A stretch of 64,000 nt of DNA from Cryptomeria japonica (GCF_030272615.1 NC_081410.1:124433140-124497139), one strand, 5' to 3'. Shown: positions 11,420 through 23,465, counted from the stretch's first letter. The notes: a model not told the origin generated them from the letters alone. Numbers and translations are program-made.

Positions 11420-12767
11420 TGTCACAACCCTCCTTTATCATTTTTTTTGATTTAAATACAAAACTTTATTTATACTCTTTGGATGAATTATTGAATATTG
11501 TAAGGGAATAAATTAATAAACCACACACACATGGAAAATGCATATATATTTTAATTTAGTTATTTAATTTCCCTCACATTAAGGCACATGTTGTAGGAGG
11601 AATAAGAAGCTTCTAGAGGCTTCTCCACCTCCTTGCATGTAACTCCTCCCACTAAGCCCAATTAATTTGCATGGAGGCCAAATTGGGAGAGAATCTCATT
11701 TTTTTCAATTTAAAATTAGGTAGTGGGAATTTGAAATTTGCTTTATAAAATAGGTACAAGTTTCAAAAGAAAAGCTAGCTATTCCATAAGAAAATTCTGC
11801 AATTTCTCCTTTGTAGTCCATTTTTCATTTGCAGCCAAGGTTTTGTTGGGAGGATTTCTCTTCAATTTGGAGGATCAAGGAAGACTCTACACCATTTTTG
11901 CAAGCATCCAGGTTCCTTCAAGCTTAGTTTGTGCATCTTGTTCTTGTTGTAGATTAGATTAGATTATTTTATGAAAATGAAATTCATTCGTGAAATTAGT
12001 TTCAGACTTTGATAAGAATTAGATTAAAATGTTTTAAATTGTTTATTCATTGTTTGGATTCTTGATTTTGGAAAATAAATTGTTGATTCATTATTCAGAT
12101 TTTGATAAAATTTAGTTCAGATTTGGAGTAGATTAAAATGTTTGATAGAAAGAAAAATAAATTTGTTGATTCATTGTTTCAAACTTTGATAAAATTTAGT
12201 TTTAAATTTTGGAGTAGAATAGAACAAATTGTTGATTATTAGTTTCAGATTCTTGATAAGGAAGTAGATTAAATTTGCTTGACAAAGAATTAGATTCACT
12301 GTTTTTTTTAAAAAAAAAAATGTAATATTAAATCTAGATCCAGATTTAAATTGTTCCTCTTATTCTTTTTGATTCTTGCTAAGAAGAACCATCTTTCATC
12401 TCTCTGGTTATTGTTATCCAAATCTCATTTAAGGAGTATTCTTATTATTATTTTCTTTTTGAAAACTCTCTGTGGATTGAATAAAGAGCTCACTAAAATT
12501 ACCAGTTGAATAAATCCTCCTGGACTCTGAGAATAACCCTGGAAACAAACCAATTTCCTGAGAAGTCTGAGAACAACTCCCTTCCTGTAATGGCTGGATA
12601 AATCTTTCTCTCTCTCTTTCTGTGATTCTGATTTAAAAAAAATAAAATATATATACATACATTAAAGGTCTGGTTTCTGTAAGGAGACAAACCAAGAATT
12701 ACTCAGTTATTTTACCTGTTCTTACCTTCTTGAATAAAAATTATCCTGTAAAGAATTTGAAACCATA

Positions 12768-12794
12768 TATATATTTATATATATATATATATAT

Positions 12795-12831
<37 letters not shown>

Positions 12832-12836
12832 TAGAT
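12768..12836. repeat. (TA)n microsatellite in LTR2
   Basis: Nearly pure TA dinucleotide run with a few interruptions. The matching run in LTR3 (about 21110-21180) is 2 bp longer, which shifts the offset between the LTRs from 8342 to 8344. Confidence 0.9.
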
Positions 12837-12976
12837 TATATAACCCCATTGTCAATTTGCAATTTAAATGATACATTATCAATCACTACGTACGCACAGA
12901 CCCCAAAATAACCGCACGTATGCACAGACCCCGAAAATAACCATACGAGCGCAGAAAGGCGTTACCGTAAGCCGAC

Positions 12977-13110
12977 AGGGTTAGTGGTACCCCCACTACC
13001 CTGCGGTCACTGCAAGTGGCCGCAGGGGAGTGGAGGGGGCCACGTGGCCCCGTCAACCCCTACGGGCCTGCACATGCAGGACCGTAGGGAGTGGCGGGAC
13101 CCGTGGTCCC
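12977..13110. other. GC-rich island of consecutive hairpins in LTR2
   Basis: Five inverted repeats follow one another. 12977-13002 pairs AGGG and TAGTGG with CCACTA and CCCT. 13001-13025 pairs CTGCGG and CACT with AGTG and CCGCAG around GCA. 13036-13051 is the perfect 16-bp palindrome GGGGCCACGTGGCCCC, centred on a CACGTG box. 13058-13089 pairs CCCTACGG and CCTGCA with TGCAGG and CCGTAGGG around CA. 13096-13110 pairs GGGACC with GGTCCC. LTR3 has the same island at about 21321-21454, where single changes break the CACGTG palindrome and the last stem. Confidence 0.85.
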
Positions 13111-14419
13111 CACCCCCGGTTCTATATACAATAATTAAAACGAGATTGCCATAGGAAATTTCGATGGAAGTTTAACATTCGATTTAACATTTAAGTATTT
13201 TTTTTGTGTATCGTTTTAAATTAAAATTAAATTAATTTCTTTTTTTATGTACATTTGTTTAGCTAAATTTAATTTCCTTAAAATTAACAAGAGTTGAATT
13301 CAATGTATTATTTCAAATCCTTAGAGAAATGAATGGATTATTTGACCCATAACTTTTGAGATAAGTAAAGTCTCATTATTATTCAATTTGGTCACTCATG
13401 AGAAATTTGTAACCTTATAACTAATTAAGTCTTGCGATAGAGAAAAACATTTCTGCATTTTGAATATAAATGACGTTACTTTTGCATTGCATTATGATTA
13501 TTTCGTATTCCTTAATTTTCATGCGATTACTCGTAAGTTCACAATTATCATTACCATGCCAATACATGTATTAATCTAATTAATTGTAGAATAATGATAT
13601 TCTTTGTTCAAATAGTATTTAAGGTTTAAAATTATGTACATCCATTTCATAATTATATTCAAGTATGATGTTAGTTTAGAAAACTAAACAAATGGAGTTG
13701 GAAAACTAAAACTAGCAGCGTTCGGTATATACGGTGCCTCTGGGTCACGCTTACGGGTAATGCCGTCGTGTTGAACTACTGCACTTAATGCCTAATAAAG
13801 CTGCATTAACGACGTCTGTGGCATCGTCCCTATAAATCGTCGGGGAGTAATAAGGGACATTTGGAAGTTAAAAATCCAAGGGGCGGGTAATCCCTCTTGG
13901 ATCGATAATTTAATAAGATAACTTTTAATTGAATTCCACATCCGTTGAGATAAACCATAGTAAACCCCTCTTAGGGATGGTCAAGTTAAGAGCTCTCGTG
14001 AAATTTACTTATTTATTATTTAATTATTCACCTCGAAGGGATATTGGTGATTTGCAATTGGGTGATGCTCATGATAAGAATTAGGTTCTAGTTATTTTGT
14101 TAGGCCACAAGCAATGGGCCATCTTGAGCCTTCGCTTAAATGCTACCTTCGTGGGTAGCAACCGCAGAGAAACTGTCTGGGACACTGACCCTAGAAAGGG
14201 TTGCGTACCCACAAAAATCAGTTTACATCAAACCATAGATTAGAAAATAGAACTACATACTTTACGCCTTGACCCCGTGCCGAAGCGGGTATGTAGGCAG
14301 TCTTGGGATGGAGTTGTCCCTCGTACTCAGGCGTTCGTGGGTGGGGTCTAGGCTTGGTTGAGTAAGAATCCTAATTGAAAGATAAGTTAATCAAATTTAA
14401 TCCAATGCATACTCGGAAG

Positions 14420-14761
14420 GAATCCCGTATGGATTCGCTTGACTTCCTGAGGCTTTAAGACAAATTCCGAGGCGGAATTCAAGCTTGTATTATTTTCTTA
14501 TTACTCCTAAGGACGGCGACCTCGGTGCATTCTTGTTAGAAGAATGTAGTACTTAGTGAGTGGCTCAGGACCCGAATGGTCCCGATGAGTCTAAGTCTCT
14601 GGCCAGAGCATCTCCTATCCCGTTTGGATGGATGCCTACCCCGTATGGGTAGATGCCTATCCCGTATTGGATAGATGGAATTTACGTCCCGTATGGACAA
14701 TTGCCTAACCCGTATGGTTAGAAGCTCATCCCGAATGGATGAATGCCCAATCCTATTGGAT
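14420..14761. other. array of about eleven short hairpins in LTR2
   Basis: Stem/stem (loop): 14420 GAATCC/GGATTC (CGTAT); 14463 AATTCC/GGAATT (GAGGC); 14528 CATTCTT/AAGAATG (GTTAG); 14568 GGACC/GGTCC (CGAAT); 14617 ATCC/GGAT (CGTTT); 14636 CTACCC/GGGTAG (CGTAT); 14657 CTATCC/GGATAG (CGTATT); 14686 GTCC/GGAC (CGTAT); 14705 CTAACC/GGTTAG (CGTAT); 14726 TCATCC/GGATGA (CGAAT); 14747 CCAAT/ATTGG (CCT). A perfect palindrome CTCTGGCCAGAG lies at 14597. The arms differ from unit to unit yet stay complementary, while the loop and inner CC/GG are kept. LTR3 carries the array at about 22764-23105. Confidence 0.85.
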
Positions 14762-14859
14762 GGATGCCCAGAGTATGCAATTGAATAAAACATAATAAAG
14801 AAAAAAAAAAAAAAATATACTCAATTTTTGTTGGATGAATCATGGTGGGTTACTACATG

Positions 14860-14871
14860 TGGTATCAGAGC
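14860..14871 (+). other. primer-binding site, initiator Met tRNA type
   Basis: TGGTATCAGAGC two bases after LTR2. It is the only primer site in the composite element, because the left unit's copy was deleted. Confidence 0.93.
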
Positions 14872-15008
14872 AAAGGTTCAAATCTAGGCCTTGTGCTCAC
14901 TTCAATTTATTCAGCTAAGGGAATGTTTTACAATAATAGGAAATTAAATTTTATTCTACAAAAAAAAAGAAACTAACTACACAATTTAACTTTCAGGTAA
15001 AACCTAGA
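14872..15008 (+). other. leader before gag-pol
   Basis: Short untranslated leader between the primer-binding site and the gag start; includes an A-rich run near 14960. No other feature seen. Confidence 0.6.
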
Positions 15009-18000
15009 ATGGCAAGAGGAAGAGGAAGAGGAAGAGGAAGAGGAAGAGGAAGAGGAAGAGGAAGAGGAAGAGGAAGAGGAAGGGGTAATGGGAGACGTAC
15101 CAGGAGTCAAAGGGAGGAAAACCATGAGGAAAACCATGAGGAAAACCATGTGGAAAACCATGAGGAAGATCATGAAGAGGATCGACACAACCTAGGGAAT
15201 AACGGAGATGGGGTTCAAGCTATAATCGACCTTCTAACTGAACAAAGAGATAAAATCAACTTCCTGGAACAATCACTACAGGATCTTAGGGAAAGGCAGA
15301 ATGACTATGAGAATAGAAGCGGTACCGAGAATGGAAACCCTGGTAGCAATCAAGGAAATGTGATGGGTAAAGGAAAGGAAAATAACATATTAGAACTCTC
15401 CAAGGATTTGAAGAAAATCACCCCTCCTAAGTTTGATGGGAGGCAGATTGGTGAAGGGGCTGAGAATTGGCTAAATGAAATGGAGAAATATTTTGAGCTA
15501 AGAGATTTCAGCAAAACAACTAAGGCTTTATGGGGCTCCTATCAACTCACAGGGGAGGCGGCTAGTTGGTGGACCAACACCAAGGAACAAAATGGGTATA
15601 ACAGGGATACAATCACATGGGATCAATTTGTTCACCATTTTCGAGATAGGTGGCTCCCCCAATTGTTCTTTGATGAGAAAGTGACAGAATTCCATAATCT
15701 ACGTCAAGGGTCCCTATCCGTTCAACAATATTGGGATAAATTCGCCAAGTTGCTTAAGTATGTGCCTATGTACCAAAGGGATGAAGAAGGCCAAGCAAGG
15801 AAATTCATTTTGGGGCTGAATACCAACATAGGGGCAGAGGTTGATATGCATGGACCCAGAAACATGAATGAAGTTCTTGAAAAGTCTCTAAGGCAAGAGA
15901 GGAAGATTCAAACACTAGCAGGACGAAACTATAATGGGAACCACTCATTTAAAAGGAAGCAAGAATTCAATGGAAACACTAATTTCAACAAGGGTCAAAG
16001 GAATAACTCTTCCGAAAGGAGACCACCGCCTAATCAATATCAGAGGAATGGAAATGATAATAACAGGGGCAACAATAACAGGGGCAATGATAACAGGGGC
16101 AATAATAACAGGGGCAATGATAACAGGGGCAACTATAACAGGAATGACCAGCAGAACAGGATAACTTATCCACCCAGGGGAAATGAAACAAGGAATGATC
16201 CCCCTAGAAATCAAGGTAGGAGAGGTCCTCTAGGCGGATGCTTTATGTGCGGGGAGAACCATTTTGCTAGAGATTGCCCCAGGATGCAAGGACAAATTAG
16301 AGCCAATCAACCCCAACAAGGGCCCCAACAGAGGATTCATGCAGCAGTTAGGAACCAAAGAAGGAGATACCAGAATGTTCCCGTGGAAACTACAGGTACA
16401 CTATTTGAACGACCAATATCAATTTTAATTGACACTGGATCATCTGAATGTTTCATCTCACCTGAATTAGTGAACAAATATGCATTAAAAGTTAATCAAA
16501 TGGAGTCATCATGGACGGTTCAATATGGGGATAAGGCAACTAGAGAAGTAACTAAGTGTTTACCAAGGGCAAAGGTACAATTCCCTGAGTTCGAAACAAG
16601 GGTAGATCTCTATGTGGCACCCTTAGGACTATATGATGTAATTATGGGAATGAGTTGGTTAGCAGACCACCAAGCTAATGTAGATTGTTATAGCAAAATT
16701 GTGGAATGTTTGGATGATGGGGGGAAAAGGGTCAAAATCCAAGGAAAGTTTAAACCCATTAATATAGAAACTATCTCAGCAATGCAATTAAAGAAGGAAA
16801 GGAGAAGAGGAGGACAAATCTTTATGGTTGAAATTGATGAAGGAAAGGAGGAAAATACCCCAACTTTTGAAAATACCCCTTTCTTAAAGGAGTTTAGGGA
16901 TGTTTTTCCAGAAGAACTACCCGCTTTACCCCCTAAGAGAAAGTTTGACTTTTCTATCGAAGTACTCCCAGGAGCTGAACCAGTATCAAAGGCACCTTAC
17001 CGAATGAACACAACCAAATTACAGGAGCTCAAAATGCAATTAGAGGAACTCTTAGCTAAGGGATTAATAAGGCCAAGTGTATCACCATGGGGAGCGCCAG
17101 TTTTATTTGTTAAGAAGAAGGATGGAACCTTAAGGCTATGCATCGACTATAGGATGTTGAACAAAGTTACCATAAAGAATAGGTATCCCTTACCTCGCAT
17201 AGAGGACCTTTTTGACCAAATGAAAGGAGCGGCAGTTTTCTCGAAAATAGATCTTCGGTCAGGGTATCATCAACTCAGAATTAAGGAAGAAGACATTCCG
17301 AAGACAGCTTTCAGGACGAGATATGGACACTATGAATTCACAGTAGTTCCTTTTGGAGTAACTAATGCCCCAGCTGCATTCATGAACCTGATGAATAGCG
17401 TATTCCATGACTACTTGGATAAGTTTGTTTTGGTATTCTTGGATGACATTTTGATTTATTCTAGAAATGAAGAGGAACATTTAGCGCACCTACAAATTGT
17501 TTTGCAAAGATTGAGAGAACATAAGTTATATGGAAAATTGTCCAAATGCGCCTTCTTTGAGGAAAAGATTCACTATCTTGGGCATATAATATCAAAGGAA
17601 GGAATAGCAGTCGACCCAGATAAAATAAAGGCGATAGTAGAATGGCCAATCCCTAAGAATGTTTCAGAGGTAAGAAGCTTTATGGGGCTAGCAGGTTACT
17701 ATAGGAGGTTTGTGGAAGGATTCTCTAAGATAGCAAATCCCATCACCTCGTTGCAAAGGAAGGGCAAAAGGTTTGTATGGACCGAGCAAAGTGATAAGGC
17801 ATTTCAAATCTTGAAGGGAAAACTAACTTCAGCACCCATTCTAAAGGTACCAGACCCAAATGGACACTTCACAGTTGTAACAGATGCTTCTATTGAAGGG
17901 TTAGGAGGAGTACTTGTCCAAGATGAAGGGGTAGTGGCTTATGAATCTAGGAAGCTAAAAACTCATGAAGTCAATTATGCACCCCACGACTTAGAGTTGG

Positions 18001-19688
18001 CAGCAATTGTGCATGCCCTGCAAAAGTGGAGACACTTCTTACTAGGGAAGCCCTTTGAGCTTAAGTCGGACAACCAAGGACTAAAATACATCTTTACCCA
18101 ACCTCACTTAAATGCCAGACAAAGAAGGTGGTTAGAGTTTCTAAGTGAATATGACTTTGAGATTGAATATATTAAGGGGAAAGAAAATAGGGTGGCAGAT
18201 GCCTTAAGTAGGAGAAGGCACTTGATGACTATAGCAACCTTCAAAACCTCCTTCAAAGGGCAAGTAATGGATGAGCAAGGACATGACCCATGGTATGAGC
18301 AAGTCAAATTAACTATAAGACACAACCCGACCGACCCTAAGGTCGAAGGGTATACATTTGATGAAGATGGACTACTCAGATACAATAACAGAATCTATGT
18401 TCCTAATTCAGGGAATTTAAGGGAAGTAGTTTTATCGGAGGCTCACAATGCCCCTTATTCAGGCCACCCAGGAGTTAACAAACTTTATGCAGATCTAAAG
18501 AAGTTATACTTTTGGCAAGGGTTGAAGAGCGATATTGTCAAGTATGTAGCTAAATGTTTGGAATGTCAAAGAGTAAAGGCAGAACATAGGCACCCAGCTG
18601 GATTGTTACAATTGCACGATGTACCCCAGCATAAGTGGCAAGTTATTAGTATGGATTTTGTACAGGGGCTACCCATGTCACCTTCTAGGCATGATGCAAT
18701 AATGGTAGTAATTGACAAGCTCACTAAGGTGGCACACTTTATACCAGGAAATCTGACAGATGATGCACCCACCTTGGCTAGACGTTTCATTAAGGAGATA
18801 GTTAGGTTGCATGGAGTACCAGAGAAAATCATATCAGACAGAGATGCAAGATTCACTTCCAGGTTTTGGACCACTCTTCAATCAGCTCTAGGGACTCAAC
18901 TAAATTTTAGCACCGCATACCACCCGGAAACGGACGGTCAGACAGAAAGGACAAATCAGATTATGGAAGACCTGCTTCGTATGTACTGCATGGACCAACA
19001 GAGAAAATGGGAAGAGTACCTACCTTTGGTAGAGTTTGCCTACAATAATACATATCAAACATCTTTGGGAATGGCACCTTTTGAAGCTTTGTATGGTAGA
19101 CCATGTCGAACACCCTTGAGTTGGGATAGTCTTGAGGATAGAGTGATTATTGGGCCAGATATGTTGAAAGAAATGGAAAGGAAAACTAAGGAAATTAGGC
19201 AAAGGTTGAAGGAAGCCTCGGATAGGCAGAAAAGTTATGCAGATAAAAACAGAACACCAAGGGAGTTTGAAGTAGGAGAGAAAGTCTTCCTAAGGGTTAG
19301 GCCACACAAGAGTTCTATAAGATTTGGGAAAAAGACTAAGCTTGCACCTCGTTATGTCGGACCCTTTGAAATATTGGGAAGAATTAATCCAGTTGCTTAT
19401 CGGTTGGCCTTGCCTCCCCAATTGAGCCGAATCCATGATGTCTTCCATGTATCTCTTCTTAAGAAGTATGTACCTGACGAGAAACACATTTTGAATTGGG
19501 ATGCCTTGCAGGTCCAAGAAATGGGGGGAATAATGATAGAGCCATTCAGAATCTTGGAGAGGTGCCAGTGCCAGTTGCGCAACAAAGAGGTTGATCAGTG
19601 CAAGGTGCAATGGGACCAGTACGACGAAAAGAATGCCACGTGGGAGGATACTAAGGAGATGCAGCAGCTATTTCCCTTTTTATTTTGA
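15009..19688 (+). CDS. intact gag-pol polyprotein of chromovirus-like gypsy element (1559 aa)
   Basis: One open frame codes for all replication proteins. Residues 1-26 are an Arg-Gly repeat encoded by an AGAGGA microsatellite. The gag capsid domain spans about 140-290 ([30 protein letters not shown]). An Asn/Arg/Gly-rich linker follows, then a zinc knuckle [13 protein letters not shown] (CX2CX3HX4C, one residue shorter than usual). Protease shows [11 protein letters not shown]. Reverse transcriptase has [20 protein letters not shown] and FLDDILIYS. RNase H starts at [14 protein letters not shown]. Integrase has an HHCC finger ([11 protein letters not shown] region) and the DDE core SMDFVQGLP...[11 protein letters not shown]...[14 protein letters not shown]. 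The end ([21 protein letters not shown]...ATWED) resembles a chromodomain. The start was chosen because it lies just after the leader. No frameshift or stop is seen, so this copy could be functional. Confidence 0.96.
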   Translation: MARGRGRGRGRGRGRGRGRGRGRGRGNGRRTRSQREENHEENHEENHVENHEEDHEEDRHNLGNNGDGVQAIIDLLTEQRDKINFLEQSLQDLRERQNDYENRSGTENGNPGSNQGNVMGKGKENNILELSKDLKKITPPKFDGRQIGEGAENWLNEMEKYFELRDFSKTTKALWGSYQLTGEAASWWTNTKEQNGYNRDTITWDQFVHHFRDRWLPQLFFDEKVTEFHNLRQGSLSVQQYWDKFAKLLKYVPMYQRDEEGQARKFILGLNTNIGAEVDMHGPRNMNEVLEKSLRQERKIQTLAGRNYNGNHSFKRKQEFNGNTNFNKGQRNNSSERRPPPNQYQRNGNDNNRGNNNRGNDNRGNNNRGNDNRGNYNRNDQQNRITYPPRGNETRNDPPRNQGRRGPLGGCFMCGENHFARDCPRMQGQIRANQPQQGPQQRIHAAVRNQRRRYQNVPVETTGTLFERPISILIDTGSSECFISPELVNKYALKVNQMESSWTVQYGDKATREVTKCLPRAKVQFPEFETRVDLYVAPLGLYDVIMGMSWLADHQANVDCYSKIVECLDDGGKRVKIQGKFKPINIETISAMQLKKERRRGGQIFMVEIDEGKEENTPTFENTPFLKEFRDVFPEELPALPPKRKFDFSIEVLPGAEPVSKAPYRMNTTKLQELKMQLEELLAKGLIRPSVSPWGAPVLFVKKKDGTLRLCIDYRMLNKVTIKNRYPLPRIEDLFDQMKGAAVFSKIDLRSGYHQLRIKEEDIPKTAFRTRYGHYEFTVVPFGVTNAPAAFMNLMNSVFHDYLDKFVLVFLDDILIYSRNEEEHLAHLQIVLQRLREHKLYGKLSKCAFFEEKIHYLGHIISKEGIAVDPDKIKAIVEWPIPKNVSEVRSFMGLAGYYRRFVEGFSKIANPITSLQRKGKRFVWTEQSDKAFQILKGKLTSAPILKVPDPNGHFTVVTDASIEGLGGVLVQDEGVVAYESRKLKTHEVNYAPHDLELAAIVHALQKWRHFLLGKPFELKSDNQGLKYIFTQPHLNARQRRWLEFLSEYDFEIEYIKGKENRVADALSRRRHLMTIATFKTSFKGQVMDEQGHDPWYEQVKLTIRHNPTDPKVEGYTFDEDGLLRYNNRIYVPNSGNLREVVLSEAHNAPYSGHPGVNKLYADLKKLYFWQGLKSDIVKYVAKCLECQRVKAEHRHPAGLLQLHDVPQHKWQVISMDFVQGLPMSPSRHDAIMVVIDKLTKVAHFIPGNLTDDAPTLARRFIKEIVRLHGVPEKIISDRDARFTSRFWTTLQSALGTQLNFSTAYHPETDGQTERTNQIMEDLLRMYCMDQQRKWEEYLPLVEFAYNNTYQTSLGMAPFEALYGRPCRTPLSWDSLEDRVIIGPDMLKEMERKTKEIRQRLKEASDRQKSYADKNRTPREFEVGEKVFLRVRPHKSSIRFGKKTKLAPRYVGPFEILGRINPVAYRLALPPQLSRIHDVFHVSLLKKYVPDEKHILNWDALQVQEMGGIMIEPFRILERCQCQLRNKEVDQCKVQWDQYDEKNATWEDTKEMQQLFPFLF

Positions 19689-19761
19689 ACATGAACTATA
19701 AACTCTTTTGAATGCATTTAATAAGTGCATCGGGACGATGCACAGATTAAGGGGGGGAGGA

Positions 19762-21138
19762 TGTCACAACCCTCCTTTATCATTTTTTTTGATTTAAATA
19801 CAAAACTTTATTTATACTCTTTGGATGAATTATTGAATATTGTAAGGGAATAAATTAATAAACCACACACACATGGAAAATGCATATATATTTTAATTTA
19901 GTTATTTAATTTCCCTCACATTAAGGCACATGTTGTAGGAGGAATAAGAAGCTTCTAGAGGCTTCTCCACCTCCTTGCATGTAACTCCTCCCACTAAGCC
20001 CAATTAATTTGCATGGAGGCCAAATTGGGAGAGAATCTCATTTTTTTCAATTTAAAATTAGGTAGTGGGAATTTGAAATTTGCTTTATAAAATAGGTACA
20101 AGTTTCAAAAGAAAAGCTAGCTATTCCATAAGAAAATTCTGCAATTTCTCCTTTGTAGTCCATTTTTCATTTGCAGCCAAGGTTTTGTTGGGAGGATTTC
20201 TCTTCAATTTGGAGGATCAAGGAAGACTCTACACCATTTTTGCAAGCATCCAGGTTCCTTCAAGCTTAGTTTGTGCATCTTGTTCTTGTTGTAGATTAGA
20301 TTAGATTATTTTATGAAAATGAAATTCATTCGTGAAATTAGTTTCAGACTTTGATAAGAATTAGATTAAAATGTTTTAAATTGTTTATTCATTGTTTGGA
20401 TTCTTGATTTTGGAAAATAAATTGTTGATTCATTATTCAGATTTTGATAAAATTTAGTTCAGATTTGGAGTAGATTAAAATGTTTGATAGAAAGAAAAAT
20501 AAATTTGTTGATTCATTGTTTCAAACTTTGATAAAATTTAGTTTTAAATTTTGGAGTAGAATAGAACAAATTGTTGATTATTAGTTTCAGATTCTTGATA
20601 AGGAAGTAGATTAAATTTGCTTGACAAAGAATTAGATTCACTGTTTTTTTTAAAAAAAAAAATGTAATATTAAATCTAGATCCAGATTTAAATTGTTCCT
20701 CTTATTCTTTTTGATTCTTGCTAAGAAGAACCATCTTTCATCTCTCTGGTTATTGTTATCCAAATCTCATTTAAGGAGTATTCTTATTATTATTTTCTTT
20801 TTGAAAACTCTCTGTGGATTGAATAAAGAGCTCACTAAAATTACCAGTTGAATAAATCCTCCTGGACTCTGAGAATAACCCTGGAAACAAACCAATTTCC
20901 TGAGAAGTCTGAGAACAACTCCCTTCCTGTAATGGCTGGATAAATCTTTCTCTCTCTCTTTCTGTGATTCTGATTTAAAAAAAATAAAATATATATACAT
21001 ACATTAAAGGTCTGGTTTCTGTAAGGAGACAAACCAAGAATTACTCAGTTATTTTACCTGTTCTTACCTTCTTGAATAAAAATTATCCTGTAAATAATTT
21101 GAAACCATATATATATTTATATATATATATATATATAT

Positions 21139-21175
<37 letters not shown>

Positions 21176-23200
21176 TAGATTATATAACCCCATTGTCAAT
21201 TTGCAATTTAAATGATACATTATCAATCACTGCGTACGCACAGACCCCAAAATAACCGCACGTACGCACAGACCCCGAAAATAACCATACGAGCGCAGAA
21301 AGGCGTTACCGTAAGCCGACAGGGTTAGTGGTACCCCCACTACCCTGCGGTCACTGCAAGTGGCCGCAGGGGAGTGGAGGGGACCACGTGGCCCCGTCAA
21401 CCCCTACGGGCCTGCACATGCAGGACCGTAGGGAGTGGCGGGACCCATGGTCCCCACCCCCGGTTCTATATACAATAATTAAAACGAGATTGCCATAGGA
21501 AATTTCGATGGAAGTTTAACATTCGATTTAACATTTAAGTATTCTTTTTGTGTATCGTTTTAAATTAAAATTAAATTAATTTCTTTTTTTATGTACATTT
21601 GTTTAGCTAAATTTAATTTCCTTAAAATTAACAAGAGTTGAATTCAATGTATTATTTCAAATCCTTAGAGAAATGAATGGATTATTTGACCCATAACTTT
21701 TGAGATAAGTAAAGTCTCATTATTATTCAATTTGGTCACTCATGAGAAATTTGTAACCTTATAACTAATTAAGTCTTGCGATAGAGAAAAACATTTCTGC
21801 ATTTTGAATATAAATGACGTTACTTTTGCATTGCATTATGATTATTTCGTATTCCTTAATTTTCATGCGATTACTCGTAAGTTCACAATTATCATTACCA
21901 TGCCAATACATGTATTAATCTAATTAATTGTAGAATAATGATATTCTTTGTTCAAATAGTATTTAAGGTTTAAAATTATGTACATCCATTTCATAATTAT
22001 ATTCAAGTATGATGTTAGTTTAGAAAACTAAACAAATGGAGTTGGAAAACTAAAACTAGCAGCGTTCGGTATATACGGTGCCTCTGGGTCACGCTTACGG
22101 GTAATGCCGTCGTGTTGAACTACTGCACTTAACGCCTAATAAAGCTGCATTAACGACGTCTGTGGCATCGTCCCTATAAATCGTCGGGGAGTAATAAGGG
22201 ACATTTGGAAGTTAAAAATCCAAGGGGCGGGTAATCCCTCTTGGATCGATAATTTAATAAGATAACTTTTAATTGAATTCCACATCCGTTGAGATAAACC
22301 ATAGTAAACCCCTCTTAGGGATGGTCAAGTTAAGAGCTCTCGTGAAATTTACTTATTTATTATTTAATTATTCACCTCGAAGGGATATTGGTGATTTGCA
22401 ATTGGGTGATGCTCATGATAAGAATTAGGTTCTAGTTATTTTGTTAGGCCACAAGCAATGGGCCATCTTGAGCCTTCGCTTAAATGCTACCTTCGTGGGT
22501 AGCAACCGCAGAGAAACTGTCTGGGACACTGACCCTAGAAAGGGTTGCGTACCCACAAAAATCAGTTTACATCAAACCATAGATTAGAAAATAGAACTAC
22601 ATACTTTACGCCTTGATCCCGTGCCGAAGCGGGTATGTAGGCAGTCTTGGGATGGAGTTGTCCCTCGTACTCAGGCGTTCGTGGGTGGGGTCTAGGCTTG
22701 GTTGAGTAAGAATCCTAATTGAAAGATAAGTTAATCAAATTTAATCCAATGCATACTCGGAAGGAATCCCGTATGGATTCGCTTGACTTCCCGAGGCTTT
22801 AAGCCAAATTCCGAGGTGGAATTCAAGCTTGTATTATTTTCTTATTACTCCTAAGGACGGCGACCTCGGTGCATTCTTGTTAGAAGAATGTAGTACTTAG
22901 TGAGTGGCTTAGGACCCGAATGGTCCCGATGAGTCTAAGTCTCTGGCCAGAGCATCTCCTATTCCGTTTGGATGGATGCCTACCCCGTATGGGTAGATGC
23001 CTATCCCGTATTGGATAGATGGAATTTACGTCCCGTATGGACAATTGCCTAACCCGTATGGTTAGAAGCTCATCCCGAATGGATGAATGCCCAATCCTAT
23101 TGGATGGATGCCCAAAGTATGCAATTGAATAAAACATAATAAAGAAAAAAAAAAAAAATATACTCAATTTTTGTTGGATGAATCATGGTGGGTTACTACA
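19762..23200 (+). repeat. LTR3, full length (3439 bp), 3' LTR of right unit
   Basis: TGTCACAACC to GGTTACTACA, followed by CTTTA (23201-23205), the right target-site duplicate. Contains the same TA run, GC hairpin island (about 21321-21454) and hairpin array (about 22764-23105) as LTR2, with about 15 substitutions confined to the part beyond about 21090. Confidence 0.95.
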
Positions 23201-23465
23201 CTTTAGTGATCTATGGCTAGAGTAGTCCAACTTAGAATTGAGTTTTTGAAGCAAATATTCAAAATCTTTTTTTTTTTTACCAATTTATAAATCCATTGAA
23301 ATGAAAAGGGAAAATATCACTTGTTTGTTTAAAGGGCTATTATAAAGTTGGCGGCTCATTCTTGAAGTTTTTTTATTAGAATTTTTAAAAACAAATATGC
23401 AGTGAATTTGGTGTACTCCACACCTACAGTCCTGATCATATCCCATTTAGTACTAGTATATTTTT
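23201..23465. other. right flank of composite element
   Basis: Starts with the CTTTA duplicate. No coding sequence recognised. Confidence 0.5.

Larger units (their letters stand above)
11420..14857 (+). repeat. LTR2, full length (3438 bp), shared central LTR
   Basis: TGTCACAACC to GGTTACTACA. It serves as 3' LTR of the left unit and 5' LTR of the right one. The first 1.3 kb appears identical to LTR3; the distal 2.1 kb shows about 15 scattered substitutions and two short-repeat length differences, most of them C/T or G/A. The proximal part is AT-rich; the distal part from about 12.9 kb holds GC-rich palindromes and a hairpin series. A TATA-like TATAAATC lies at 13831, but I cannot show that it is the promoter. 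Confidence 0.95.
7030..23200 (+). mobile_element. composite Ty3/gypsy chromovirus-like element: LTR-int-LTR-int-LTR
   Basis: Three LTR copies begin TGTCACAACC at 7030, 11420 and 19762, with two internal regions between them. The whole unit is bounded by one perfect 5-bp target duplication, CTTTA at 7025-7029 and at 23201-23205, so it behaves as one insertion. The left unit lacks about 3.9 kb (most of LTR1, the primer site and the gag N-terminus). The right unit is complete and has an open gag-pol. The two internal regions and the first 1.3 kb of LTR2 and LTR3 keep a constant offset of 8342 bp and look identical, so the duplication is very young. Integrase lies after RT/RNase H and the C-terminus is chromodomain-like, which points to the chromovirus branch. 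Confidence 0.95.

Noticed and set aside
14568-14761. Hammerhead ribozyme in the LTR (CCGATGAGTC resembles part of the core)
   Set aside because: No properly placed GAAA and cleavage triplet or stem II could be found; retrozyme-like architecture is not supported.
14536-14793. Minus frame of Arg/His/Ser repeats in LTR2 (and 22880-23167 in LTR3)
   Set aside because: Shadow of the hairpin array; no start context or domain. The structure signal is in the DNA/RNA.
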